A DNA stretch of 51,382 bases, taken from positions 1 to 51,382 of IMG/VR virus record IMGVR_UViG_3300003690_000177. One strand, 5' to 3'. Source of the DNA: a virus. Below, in pieces: positions 43,286-51,382 of this stretch. Below the pieces are notes generated by a model. It made no database searches. It was not told the origin of the DNA and saw nothing but the letters and a program-made list of their open reading frames with translations. The position numbers and the translations under genes were made by a program. Numbering within the stretch: the stretch's first letter is position 1; each line of letters starts with the position of its first letter.

Positions 43286-44199
43286 GTATCGAAGAGGTAT
43301 CATCCAGGCAGCGACTGCTGGCCTTTGTGGAAAAATATTTCACCGGTGCGCAGGGAGATTGGTACATTCCCGCCGGCAGCTATTTAAGAATCGGCGACGT
43401 GGCGATCGCCACAACCAGTGGCAACGAAGTCATCCTTGGCAGCGCAGCAACGAGCAAAACGCTTGGCTTGTATAGCGCCGCTGGAAAAGGTCTCTCCATC
43501 GATGCCGCCGGCGACGTAGAGGTCCTTCTTGGCGACCTAACTGTAACGGGCGTGCTATCAGCTACTGATGCCCTAGGAACTTATGTTAACACCGATTTGA
43601 TTTGCGCGGGAAACACCATAAAGAGCAGTACCCTTGCTACTGTATTAACATTCTCCAACGCCAATACAACAGTTTCCGCCGACCTAACTGTGACCGGCGA
43701 CCTAACTATAAATGGTCAGCCTGCGGTGTATGCTTATATGAACTCTGAACAAGATCTGAATCCAGACACGAATTGGGAAGATGTCAGGTATAATGATGAG
43801 GCAACCACGAACGATACCGCATTTGATGTGGGCAGCGATTATAATACGAGCACAGGGGTATTTACAGCACCAGCAGATGGTAAATATTTAATATCGACGG
43901 AGGTTATGTTAACGAACGTTCCTACTAGTGTGGCCGCGTGGCAGTACATCCTCCTTCAATTGATTACTACCAAGAGCGCCGCAGATAGTGTAGGTCAATA
44001 CGCCGGCCGACGCAACCCAAAGGACACCTTGACCGGCGAAACGGACTACTATCAGATTGCAGGCACATGGCTAGCGAATATGGCGGCGAATGATACCGCC
44101 TCTATACAAGTCCGATGCACCACTGCCGATGCTGATACTAAAATTTATGGTGACCCGGGTGCATCTTATACCCGCTTACAAATAATAAAAGTTGCTTAG
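43282..44199 (+). CDS. Tail-fibre-like protein with C-terminal C1q-like domain
   Basis: The 305-aa protein starts with GTG 43282 (GTGA overlap). The N-terminal half is a shaft-like beta region, with repeats such as GDLTVTGVLS, TVSADLTVTGD and LTINGQP at 170-190. Residues 165-305 form a jelly-roll of the C1q/TNF type: AYMNSEQDLNPDTNW, YNTSTGVFTAPADGKY (the typical F-T-A-P-x-D-G-x-Y), then strands ending YTRLQIIKVA. Such domains trimerise at the ends of phage fibres and bind host receptors. Its position after the lysis group is unusual for a fibre and could reflect a host-range gene. The domain call is confident by motif; the function is inferred. Confidence 0.7.
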   Translation: MSIEEVSSRQRLLAFVEKYFTGAQGDWYIPAGSYLRIGDVAIATTSGNEVILGSAATSKTLGLYSAAGKGLSIDAAGDVEVLLGDLTVTGVLSATDALGTYVNTDLICAGNTIKSSTLATVLTFSNANTTVSADLTVTGDLTINGQPAVYAYMNSEQDLNPDTNWEDVRYNDEATTNDTAFDVGSDYNTSTGVFTAPADGKYLISTEVMLTNVPTSVAAWQYILLQLITTKSAADSVGQYAGRRNPKDTLTGETDYYQIAGTWLANMAANDTASIQVRCTTADADTKIYGDPGASYTRLQIIKVA

Positions 44200-44208
44200 G
44201 AGAAGATT

Positions 44209-44406
44209 ATGAAAACAATTACTTTAGAATTTGAAGATTTAGACTGGAAGATTTTGGAGGATGGGATTGTCGACCCTACTGGGTGGATTCAAAACGCCGC
44301 CAACGTCCGGATGGGAAAAGTCAAAAAGGACATACTCCTTAAAGAACAGACCCGGCTGAGATGGGCCTCAGCGCAAGAAGTTGTCCTCCTGCCTCCAAAT
44401 GAGTAA
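44209..44406 (+). CDS. Small hypothetical protein (65 aa)
   Basis: The product reads MKTITLEFEDLDWKILEDGI, then WIQNAANVRMGK and a Lys-rich helix ending VVLLPPNE. GAGAAGA upstream of ATG 44209 is a suitable ribosome site. No family is recognised. It precedes a zinc-ribbon protein, with which it overlaps by 8 bases, and is probably cotranscribed. The N-terminal strand-helix pattern is common in small phage proteins; function cannot be given. Confidence 0.55.
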   Translation: MKTITLEFEDLDWKILEDGIVDPTGWIQNAANVRMGKVKKDILLKEQTRLRWASAQEVVLLPPNE

Positions 44407-44782
44407 AGACCCCAACTACATAGCAAAACTAGAGAAAGCAATCTCACAAAAATATGGTTCCGAAACTATTAATAATCCGAGACAGTTATGGGACGAGACA
44501 AAAGAAAAAGAGTACATACAACAATCCCAAGCCCAGCAACAGAAATTTGCGAAACTTGCCGAAACTCAAGACAAAGTAGAACAAGACGGATTTTTAATAA
44601 ACAAAAAACTACTTACTAGAGACCATAATAGGACATGTCCTGTTTGTAAAAAATATTCTTTTCATCCGCAAGATGATTTGTATATGAACAAGTTTGAAGC
44701 CTGCTTCAAATGCTATGTACAATATGTCGAGGATCGGGAAGAAAGATGGGCGAATGGGTGGAGACCAATAAAGGAACAATAA
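44399..44782 (+). CDS. Small zinc-ribbon protein upstream of terminase
   Basis: The start is ATG 44399, overlapping the upstream stop (coupled translation), rather than TTG 44381. The 127-aa product has a helical, Gln-rich N-terminal half (EYIQQSQAQQQKFAKLAET) and a C-terminal zinc-ribbon: CPVC near 85 and CFKC near 105, followed by YVEDREERW. Two C-x-x-C pairs would bind one zinc. Such ribbons occur in nucleic-acid-binding phage proteins. Proximity to TerL suggests packaging or assembly, but there is no direct evidence. Confidence 0.55.
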   Translation: MSKDPNYIAKLEKAISQKYGSETINNPRQLWDETKEKEYIQQSQAQQQKFAKLAETQDKVEQDGFLINKKLLTRDHNRTCPVCKKYSFHPQDDLYMNKFEACFKCYVQYVEDREERWANGWRPIKEQ

Positions 44783-44783
44783 A

Positions 44784-45332
44784 ATGGCAACTGTATACGA
44801 AATCATTCAGGGAATAAATCAGGCGGCAGCAAATGCATATGATGGCGCTCATGAAGAGAGTCTGCAAGCCGATGGTAAGGCTCGAAAGGTCGGCCTAGCC
44901 CGCGAAGACGGACATTATATTAATGACAGACGCGTCATGGACGGGTTTCAGGTGCAGTTTCATGGGCCTATTTTAAGAGTAAAATATCAGGCAGAAATTC
45001 GGATTAAAGACGTTAAAAACAGTGGCTTCGAAAATGAAATTGGTAGTCGGCTTGCTGACATTGTTAAGTTTCTTAAAAAAGAATATAAATCTATAACCGG
45101 AAATGCCGTCACTCTTACTAAAGAGGGCGATCACCACATCCTTGTTCAAAGGATTTCTAATTATCGGACTGACTGCCAGGCTCACTGCGACTATCGTATT
45201 GGCGGCCTCAAGGATATGCCGGAGGTTGAAGCGGGAAGTAACGAGGAGCGCCTCGACGCAGCGGTTAAAAAGTGGCTGGCACTGGGGCCCAAAAACAAGC
45301 GACCTTCAAACGACACCCGGAAAGGCAAATAA
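44784..45332 (+). CDS. Hypothetical protein upstream of TerL (182 aa)
   Basis: The product starts MATVYEIIQGINQAAANAYDG and has a strand-helix core: VQFHGPILRVKYQAEI, then SRLADIVKFLKKEYK, and a strand ILVQRISNY. It contains CQAHC (two Cys spaced C-x3-C). The C-terminus is basic (KNKRPSNDTRKGK). The gene lies between the zinc-ribbon gene and TerL, one base after the upstream stop. I do not recognise the family. A head or packaging role is only inferred from position. Confidence 0.55.
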   Translation: MATVYEIIQGINQAAANAYDGAHEESLQADGKARKVGLAREDGHYINDRRVMDGFQVQFHGPILRVKYQAEIRIKDVKNSGFENEIGSRLADIVKFLKKEYKSITGNAVTLTKEGDHHILVQRISNYRTDCQAHCDYRIGGLKDMPEVEAGSNEERLDAAVKKWLALGPKNKRPSNDTRKGK

Positions 45333-45340
45333 AAAATGTC

Positions 45341-46927
45341 ATGGGGAATGCCCTTACTAAAGAAGAAATATTAAGAGAGATTGTTAAAGCCGGCAAAGAC
45401 CCGGTTTATTTTACAATAAGCTATTGCCGCATTTCACACCCACAGCGCGGCCTTATCCCCTTTAACGCATACGATTATCAAAAAGAACTATTAAAAGATT
45501 TTAGCGATTATCGTTTTAATATTATTCTTAAAGCTCGCCAGCTTGGTATTTCTACCATTACAGCTGCCTATGTCGCGTGGTTGATGCTCTTCCATCGGGA
45601 TAAAAATATTTTAGTTGTCGCGACCAAGCTTCAGACAGCTACCAATCTTGTAAGAAAAGTCAAAGCAATTATCAAACATCTCCCGGATTGGATGAGGATA
45701 TCAGAAATTATTGTTGATAATAGAACTTCGTTTGAACTTTCAAATGGATCCCAGATCAAAGGATCTTCAACATCCTCAGATGCTGGTCGATCAGAAGCTC
45801 TTTCGCTGCTCGTGGTTGACGAGGCCGCACACGTTGAAAAGTTAGGAGAGTTGTGGACAGCGCTTTACCCTACCTTATCAACCGGTGGCCGATGTATTGC
45901 TCTTTCTACTCCTAACGGTGTAGGGAATTGGTTTCACCAAAATTGTGTTGAAGCCGAAGCGGGCACAAACGCGTTTCACATGACAACCCTTCTGTGGGAC
46001 GCTCACCCGGATAGAGACAAGACCTGGTTTGATAAAGAGACCAAGAACATGTCCAAGCGCCAGATCGCACAGGAGCTAGAGTGCAACTTCAATGTTTCAG
46101 GAGAAACAGTTATTCATCCAGACGACATTCAATGGTACTTGGAGAGAACTGTGGCACCCGAATATAGAACAGGGTTTGATCGAAACTACTGGATTTGGAA
46201 AAAATGTATTACCGGAAAGCCATACTTAATCGTTGCGGATGTGGCTCGCGGCGACGGCAAAGACAATAGTGCGTTTCATATTTTTGAACTTGAAACAATG
46301 GAGGTGGTAGCTGAATATGTTGGCAAGGCCACCCCCGATGACTTTGCAGATATTTTGTATAATGTTGCTGCCGAGTATGGGAATCCTATGTTAGTGATAG
46401 AAAACAACAACATAGGTTATGCAGTACTTAAAAAGTTAATAGATAAAGGGTATCCTAATATATATCATTCTAGCAAAGGAGACCACCACTATGTAGATCC
46501 TGTGGCAGCCCAGTGGCAGTCGAATGTTATTCCAGGGTTTACAACTTCTTCAAAAACAAGACCTTTGATAGTAGCTAAGATGGAAGAGTTTATGAGAAAC
46601 AAACTAATTAAGATTAACTCGAATCGTTTGCTTTCTGAAATGAAAACGTTTATTTGGCATAGCGGAAGGCCACAGGCGATGCGTAGCTATAATGATGATT
46701 TGGTAATGTCGTTTGCTATCGGGTGTTGGGTAAGGGATACCGTGATCGTGGAAAGTCAAAAAAGTATCGAGTACAGCAAACAGTTTTTATCTTCCATCAG
46801 CACATCAAAAACAGATATTTCAACAACGATTCCTGGGATGCAGGGGCACAAGGTAACAAAAGAGAACCAGAGAAGCTACGAAGCGGAGACATTTAACGAG
46901 CAATATCTTGCTCTGATAAAAGGATAA
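45341..46927 (+). CDS. Terminase large subunit (gp17-like packaging motor)
   Basis: The 528-aa motor pumps DNA into the prohead and cuts concatemers. ATG 45341 is the best start by content. ATPase domain: Walker A-like KARQLGIST (64-72), Walker B LLVVDEAAH (D160, E161), and ALSTPNG coupling motif. Nuclease domain (RNase H fold): D300 in VADVARGD, E354 in LVIENNN and D452/D453 in YNDDLVMS. The order and spacing match T4 gp17 (610 aa), with a shorter N-terminal region. It is followed by the portal gene after three bases. Ribosome site is weak (AAAGG, far). An alternative short frame at 45336 is discussed under rejected items. Confidence 0.92.
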   Translation: MGNALTKEEILREIVKAGKDPVYFTISYCRISHPQRGLIPFNAYDYQKELLKDFSDYRFNIILKARQLGISTITAAYVAWLMLFHRDKNILVVATKLQTATNLVRKVKAIIKHLPDWMRISEIIVDNRTSFELSNGSQIKGSSTSSDAGRSEALSLLVVDEAAHVEKLGELWTALYPTLSTGGRCIALSTPNGVGNWFHQNCVEAEAGTNAFHMTTLLWDAHPDRDKTWFDKETKNMSKRQIAQELECNFNVSGETVIHPDDIQWYLERTVAPEYRTGFDRNYWIWKKCITGKPYLIVADVARGDGKDNSAFHIFELETMEVVAEYVGKATPDDFADILYNVAAEYGNPMLVIENNNIGYAVLKKLIDKGYPNIYHSSKGDHHYVDPVAAQWQSNVIPGFTTSSKTRPLIVAKMEEFMRNKLIKINSNRLLSEMKTFIWHSGRPQAMRSYNDDLVMSFAIGCWVRDTVIVESQKSIEYSKQFLSSISTSKTDISTTIPGMQGHKVTKENQRSYEAETFNEQYLALIKG

Positions 46928-46930
46928 AAA

Positions 46931-48862
46931 ATGGCCAAGACCGAGAAAAACACACGAAACCCAGCATCACCGTTATTCAAAAGATTAACTCGGATGTTGT
47001 CCGGACCGATCGTAAACTATCGGTCCCAAGTTGCTCGACAGGAACGGCGAGGTAATTTAGATAAATATCGATATAGGATTAAATCTTTAAGCGGCCAGGA
47101 GTTCAAGCGCTCTGACAACAACATGTCGCAGAATTATAATCTGTATACTTCGGCAGCCTTCCGCAACCAGAACCGCGCCGAGCGCTATACTGATTTTGAA
47201 CAGATGGAGTATATGCCGGAGCTTGCGTCTGCATTAGATATATATGCCGATGAAATGACAACTTCAAATGAGTATGATCGCCTTTTGAATATCGATTGTA
47301 AGAATCATGAGATTAAGACTATTATTGAGGCTCTTTTTTATGACGTTCTTAATATTGAATTTAATGCATTTGGCTGGACACGGTCTATGTGTAAGTACGG
47401 GGATTTCTTTCTTTATTTAGACATTGATGAAAATCTTGGGATTACCTCGGTGATTGGAATGCCCAACAATGAAGTCGAGAGACTAGAGGGCCAGGATGCC
47501 ACCAATCCCAACTACGTCCAATATCAGTGGAATGGAGCAGGCATGACTTTCGAGAACTGGCAAGTTGCACACTTCCGTATTTTGGGCAACGATCGTTATT
47601 CGCCTTATGGAACATCTATTTTCGATCCCGCTCGCCGCATTTGGCGTCAGCTTGTTCTTTTAGAGGACGCGATGATTGCCTATCGAGTAGTCCGCGCTCC
47701 GGAGCGTCGCATCTTTAAAATTGATGTTGGCAATATTCCTCCGCAAGATATCCCTCAGTATATGGAAAAAGTAAAGACCGAGATGAAGCGCAATCAACTA
47801 ATTGATGCATCAACCGGGCGCGTAGATCTTCGGTATAACCCTCTATCTTTGGAAGAGGATTATTTTATTCCTATTCGTGGTGGGGTGGGGTCTGATATTA
47901 CCTCTCTTCAGGGTGCATCTAGTCTCAATGATATTGATGATGTTAAATACTTACGCGATAAGCTTTTTGCCGCCATCAAAATCCCACAGGCGTATCTTAC
48001 TAATTTAGAAGGCGGTGACGAAGATAAAACCACTTTAGCTCAAAAGGACATTCGTTTTGCTCGGACCATTCATCGTCTTCAAAGATCGGTGGTTTCCGAA
48101 CTAGAAAAGATGGCGATAGTTCATCTCTATACTCTAGGATATCGAGGAGAGGATCTCCTCTCGTTTAAAATAACTCTTAATAATCCATCCAGATTAGCAG
48201 AGCTACAGCAACTTGAATATATGAGAACAAAGTTTGAAACCGCAACAGCAGTCCCAGAAGGAACTTTTAGCAAGCGCTGGGTTGCATCTAATATCCTCGG
48301 TCTTTCAGATTCGGAATTCTTGCGCAACCAGCGCGAGACATATTATGATCGCAAGTATCAGCAGGAGCTTGAGGGCCTTGCAGAAGAGGCTGCAGCCGAT
48401 GAAGCCGGCGGAGGCCTAGGCGATCTCGGCGGTGGAGACCTCGGGGGTGATCTTGGGGGTGAAGACCTCGGGGGTGAAGACCTCGGGGGTGAAGACCTCG
48501 GGGGTGAAGACGAATCGGCTCTTTTGACAACCCCCGGCCGTCGTGAAGATGGTCACCTAAGCGAAGAAGGAGAAAGAGTATATGATCATGGGACATACAC
48601 TCCTGTTACTGTAGATAATCGAGATCTCGGAGGAATGCGACGCAACATCGCCAATACGGCGATGCCTGAAATCCCGTCAGGCCGCGGCCGCGCAAAGACA
48701 CCCCCTGGTAAGATTCTAGATGTAACGTTTGGCACGAAACAATATAAGGAATCTATTTATAATAAAGATGAAACCACTTTATTTGAAAACACAACAAAAG
48801 TAAGGCGCTTGGTTGAACAAATGGAAAGGAAATCACGGGAGGTAGACGAAGATGAAGCATAA
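46931..48862 (+). CDS. Portal protein (gp20-like)
   Basis: The 643-aa protein forms the dodecameric ring at the capsid vertex through which DNA enters. Gp20-type features: YMPELASALDIYADEMT (about 98-114), KYGDFFLYLDIDEN, AHFRILGND, a central helix, and the channel region ending AFRTIHRLQR-like ARTIHRLQRSVV. The Gly-rich tract GDLGGEDLGGEDL (residues about 500-527) is an in-frame repeat. A Lys/Arg-rich end follows. T4 gp20 is 524 aa, so it is extended, mainly by the Gly/Asp tract and the C-terminal region. Start ATG 46931, immediately after TerL. Confidence 0.9.
   Translation: MAKTEKNTRNPASPLFKRLTRMLSGPIVNYRSQVARQERRGNLDKYRYRIKSLSGQEFKRSDNNMSQNYNLYTSAAFRNQNRAERYTDFEQMEYMPELASALDIYADEMTTSNEYDRLLNIDCKNHEIKTIIEALFYDVLNIEFNAFGWTRSMCKYGDFFLYLDIDENLGITSVIGMPNNEVERLEGQDATNPNYVQYQWNGAGMTFENWQVAHFRILGNDRYSPYGTSIFDPARRIWRQLVLLEDAMIAYRVVRAPERRIFKIDVGNIPPQDIPQYMEKVKTEMKRNQLIDASTGRVDLRYNPLSLEEDYFIPIRGGVGSDITSLQGASSLNDIDDVKYLRDKLFAAIKIPQAYLTNLEGGDEDKTTLAQKDIRFARTIHRLQRSVVSELEKMAIVHLYTLGYRGEDLLSFKITLNNPSRLAELQQLEYMRTKFETATAVPEGTFSKRWVASNILGLSDSEFLRNQRETYYDRKYQQELEGLAEEAAADEAGGGLGDLGGGDLGGDLGGEDLGGEDLGGEDLGGEDESALLTTPGRREDGHLSEEGERVYDHGTYTPVTVDNRDLGGMRRNIANTAMPEIPSGRGRAKTPPGKILDVTFGTKQYKESIYNKDETTLFENTTKVRRLVEQMERKSREVDEDEA
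48437..48510 (+). repeat. 15-base tandem repeat in the portal gene
   Basis: Three perfect copies of a 15-base unit starting GAAGACCTCG occur at 48461-48505, and degenerate copies extend left from 48437. The unit codes EDLGG. Being in frame, it can expand or contract. It falls in a flexible tail of the portal. Confidence 0.9.
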
Positions 48863-49664
48863 TAAAAAAAGAAATACAGCTTTTATTTACGAAACTCTTG
48901 CTTATGAGCTTACCCAAGCTATTATTAAGAAAGACTCTGCACGAAAAGAAAAGATAGTGTCGGTGATTAAACAGTTTTTTAATAAAGGAAATATATTAGC
49001 TGAAGAGCTACATCTTTATAGGGTTCTCCTAGAAACAAAACGACTTCATGAGGCTGTGGCAGAAAGACTCCTTCATGAAACAAAAGCTTCCTATAGACGC
49101 CTCGACGCGACGACTATTTTTACTGCGCAATCAGATATTATCTCCACTATTAATAAGACATTGGGGAAAAAGGTGTGGGCTAACTTTGTTCCTAACTTTA
49201 AAAGCTTGGCGTCAGTGAATGCTGTTTTTAGCAACGGCACCCCTGTAAAGAAAAAAGTTTTATTTGAACAGTCTATTGTTGATGGTATGAGTTCTAAAAA
49301 GTCAATCACCGAATCATTTCACATGGAACCTCTAGATAATTTAACTTATAATTCATTTATAAAAAAGTTTAATAACAAATATGATGACCTTCTTCAAGAG
49401 CAAAAGGAGCTTCTAAATCGTTATATTACAAGTTTTGCAGATGAGGGCCTTGAATTGCGCGCCTATCTTAATGAAGAACTCGCGCGCCTGAAAGAGCAGA
49501 TTGCACAGGCTGCAGGAGTATCCCACACACCTCTCTTAGAGGAGAGACTTAAGAACGTGTTAGAATACCTAGAAGAATTTCGTAGAAGGGATTTTTCCGA
49601 TGAAGACCTCAACAAGGTGTTAAAAACACAAGAACTTGCTAAAGAGGTTTTGGTCAATGATTAA
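48852..49664 (+). CDS. Helical head-associated protein, possible prohead core/scaffold
   Basis: The 270-aa product is almost wholly helical: RNTAFIYETLAYELTQAI at the start, SVIKQFFNKGNILAEELHLY, and a long coiled coil at 180-265 (LLQEQKELLNRYITSF, ELARLKEQIAQA, LKNVLEYLEEFRRRDF). It overlaps the portal gene by 11 bases and in T4 this neighbourhood holds prohead core genes (67, 68, 22). I infer a core or scaffold function. Several [IL]-x-E sites exist in the chain. No sequence family is recognised and no leader of the tagged type is present. Confidence 0.5.
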   Translation: MKHNKKRNTAFIYETLAYELTQAIIKKDSARKEKIVSVIKQFFNKGNILAEELHLYRVLLETKRLHEAVAERLLHETKASYRRLDATTIFTAQSDIISTINKTLGKKVWANFVPNFKSLASVNAVFSNGTPVKKKVLFEQSIVDGMSSKKSITESFHMEPLDNLTYNSFIKKFNNKYDDLLQEQKELLNRYITSFADEGLELRAYLNEELARLKEQIAQAAGVSHTPLLEERLKNVLEYLEEFRRRDFSDEDLNKVLKTQELAKEVLVND

Positions 49665-50163
49665 AATCAAGATTGGTGGACCACAGGCGACTGTCGAGTT
49701 ATATGCCCGCAAAGCATTAGACGGCTCGCTTCTTATAATGGACCATCAAAAAATTGATATCGTGGTGATGCCGGGTAAAATGAAAATTAGCACCTTCCCC
49801 AAAAGCAATGCCACCGAAGATGTGTATGAATATCAGAACAGATTACTAGAACTTCTTGCCGATCGAGGAATCCTTGACCGTAGCAGCATCCAAGGGGGCA
49901 ATATCTTTCGTTCCTTAGAGGGCGAAGTTTTCGAGAACACCCAAGTCAATCCGCTTCAGGCAGCAGTTTTTGTTATATCAGAATACATTGAAATAGAGGC
50001 CCAGCATGAACACATTGCTGATCAGTACGAGAAAGAGCTTGAAGATATGTATACTCATCCCGACGACCGCGAGTCAACAGAATACGGAGAGGTGCCACAA
50101 TCTGCCGACAAGGGCTCCATGCGCCCGGGCTATTATTACTATCCATTAAGGAACCGATATTAA
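49657..50163 (+). CDS. Hypothetical head-region protein (168 aa)
   Basis: Start ATG 49657 gives MIKIKIGGPQATVELYARKA; AGAGG (49643-49647) is suitably placed and the ATG overlaps the upstream stop. The alternative start at 49636 is unlikely. Strands KIDIVVMPGKMKIST and helix EYQNRLLELLADRG are visible. Later, VFVISEYIEIEAQHEHIADQ is a helix, and the end is acidic, then Tyr-rich (GYYYYPLRNRY). It precedes the tagged membrane protein and overlaps its start. Function unknown; a head or internal protein is likely by position. Confidence 0.55.
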   Translation: MIKIKIGGPQATVELYARKALDGSLLIMDHQKIDIVVMPGKMKISTFPKSNATEDVYEYQNRLLELLADRGILDRSSIQGGNIFRSLEGEVFENTQVNPLQAAVFVISEYIEIEAQHEHIADQYEKELEDMYTHPDDRESTEYGEVPQSADKGSMRPGYYYYPLRNRY

Positions 50164-51353
50164 TGTCTGACATGAAACTATTGATGGAGAACTGGCGCCG
50201 GTACCTCAAAGAAAACGAGGAAGCTGCCGCGCTTATTGATGACAATGTGCTGTTAATTGAAAACCAACAAGTAGTTGGAGAAAAGAACTTTGATGTTTTG
50301 TGTGAGGAGGCTCGCCAAGGAGTGCTCACCGAAGAGCAGTTCTTTAACATTTTAAACGAAGCATCCGAGCATGAGTGGGGCCTTATTGAAGAAACTCTTT
50401 TCTTAGAAGAAGGGATGGACCTCGAAGCTGTTAAAAAGTGGGGCAAAGAAAAGTGGGCTAAGCTTAAAAGCGCTGCAATCACCAAAGGTTTTAAGTTTGT
50501 AATAAATGCAATAAATCGCATTATTAAGATTCTCGCGAGCATGCTTGATACTTTTGGGATGAAATTATATCTCGGCGCGATGAAGCTGATAGGCACTGCC
50601 GCAAAGGGCGCCCGCAAGATAGCACCTTATATTGGGCCCGGACTCTGGGTCTTGGGTGCCATCCTGATCTTTGTTGCTGCCTACAGCGGAACTCTTGAGG
50701 TTCTTACGGACCAAGCCGGCGAAGCCATTCAGGCACTAGCAAGTGGAGACATAGATGCCTCTCAAGCTCAAGCGGCAATGATTTGTGAGTTCCAGTGTAA
50801 TGGTGAAGTTATAGAAAAGAATATTTTAGCATCCGCAGTGGATCTTTTGACACGCGATTTATACGGAAACCTTGGTGGCGAAGCTGGAATTGAAGAAGAG
50901 TTGTTTGTAAGCTATCAAGAGGAGGTAACGCAGAACGATGAGCTAGTAAAGATGGTAGATTATCTTTTAATTGATGAAAAATTCAATGAAGCCAACGTTA
51001 CGGTTGATGCTATCCAAGGACTCTCGATGGATCTACATGATATGATAAGCAAAGGCGACGAGAAGCTTCACCTTAAGTTAGCCGACTTCCATCCCATGGT
51101 CGCTGAAAAGATTGAAGCTGCTATTGAGATGGCAACCGAGATGAGAGAACTAGATCCCGAAATGGCAGATGCTTCTGCAGAAGCCGGCGAAAAAGTTAAG
51201 ACCCTATGGAGCGGAAAAGTAGAAGGAACATTTAAAATGTTGGACACGCAACACACAAAGATAGTTGGCGGCGAAACGGTTGTTGATGACTTCACCAGTA
51301 GTGTTTCGGACTTCACCATGACTAAAGGGAAGGACGTCCCCGTCCGCGGCTAA
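50163..51353 (+). CDS. Leader-tagged membrane protein, MENW-type leader (396 aa)
   Basis: The product begins MSDMKLLMENWRRYLKENEE. From the internal Met at residue 4 it matches the 35957 leader, with L-K-E at leader residues 12-14. A second acidic stretch (FLEEGMDLEA, about 80-90) contains further [FL]-x-E sites. A basic amphipathic region (KGFKFVINAINRIIKILAS, about 115-135) leads to a hydrophobic helix APYIGPGLWVLGAILIFVAAY (about 159-178). The C-terminal 200 residues are helical and acidic. A capsid-packaged protein that enters the cell membrane with the DNA is a tempting inference. ATG 50163 is preferred because AAGGA lies ten bases upstream, and no ribosome site precedes 50172. The last 29 bases of the window hold AGAAGGA, a probable ribosome site for a gene beyond the edge. 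Confidence 0.6.
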   Translation: MSDMKLLMENWRRYLKENEEAAALIDDNVLLIENQQVVGEKNFDVLCEEARQGVLTEEQFFNILNEASEHEWGLIEETLFLEEGMDLEAVKKWGKEKWAKLKSAAITKGFKFVINAINRIIKILASMLDTFGMKLYLGAMKLIGTAAKGARKIAPYIGPGLWVLGAILIFVAAYSGTLEVLTDQAGEAIQALASGDIDASQAQAAMICEFQCNGEVIEKNILASAVDLLTRDLYGNLGGEAGIEEELFVSYQEEVTQNDELVKMVDYLLIDEKFNEANVTVDAIQGLSMDLHDMISKGDEKLHLKLADFHPMVAEKIEAAIEMATEMRELDPEMADASAEAGEKVKTLWSGKVEGTFKMLDTQHTKIVGGETVVDDFTSSVSDFTMTKGKDVPVRG

Positions 51354-51382
51354 CTGCCTCTATTACGAAAGAAGGATTCTTG

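Noticed and set aside
45336-45374. Short frame MSWGMPLLKKKY beginning five bases before the TerL start
   Set aside because: It is only 12 codons and overlaps the TerL start. It may be a coincidence or a remnant of an alternative start, and there is no evidence for translation.
49973-50617. Minus-strand open frame of 214 codons over the head region
   Set aside because: It is complementary to two convincing + strand genes with overlapping start and stop, and its translation is Ser-rich with no domain pattern.

Overview
The window looks like part of the genome of a T4-like contractile-tailed bacteriophage, most likely an uncultured marine myovirus. Coding density is near 98 percent, almost every gene lies on the + strand, and starts commonly overlap stops (TAATG, ATGA, GTGA). 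The diagnostic proteins are a gp55-like late sigma factor, gp25- and gp6-like baseplate wedge proteins, a TerL and a gp20-like portal. I cannot name the phage or host. A consensus sigma-70 promoter and a holin/spanin-like gene group suggest a Gram-negative bacterium. No tRNA, rRNA, CRISPR array, insertion sequence, attachment site or integrase was seen, and no gene-free stretch exceeds about 70 bases.

Layout. (1) 1-1063: tail of an acidic protein, late sigma factor, probable terminase small subunit. (2) 1065-12323: baseplate, with a hub carrying an M15 peptidase, a spike-like protein, a 1768-residue orphan, gp25, gp6 and a DNRLRE-like protein. (3) 12331-34497: fibre and structural genes, led by a 12.5-kb reading frame with about six LamG-like domains, then two pairs of paralogous structural proteins. 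(4) 34511-35947: RuvC-like nuclease and DnaG-type primase. (5) 35957-38260: seven small genes whose products start with a 14-residue amphipathic leader of one of two families. (6) 38275-41481: strong promoter and an Mre11-Rad50 (SbcD-SbcC) fusion, followed by a convergent J-domain gene, the only minus-strand gene. (7) 42215-43285: holin/spanin-like membrane proteins. (8) 43282-51353: C1q-like fibre, small genes, TerL, portal, probable head-core proteins, and a leader-bearing membrane protein.

The most interesting feature is the set of leader-tagged proteins. Both leader families put [IL]-x-E at residues 12-14, which matches the cleavage consensus of the T4 prohead protease gp21, and both resemble the T4 capsid-targeting sequence. 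I infer, without proof, that these are capsid-packaged and possibly injected internal proteins, organised as an exchangeable cassette with near-identical leader DNA.

Four genes are interrupted by a total of five single-base shifts at short homopolymers. Removing or adding one base restores each frame, so these look like long-read indel errors rather than biology. They are listed as parts, with the joined length stated.
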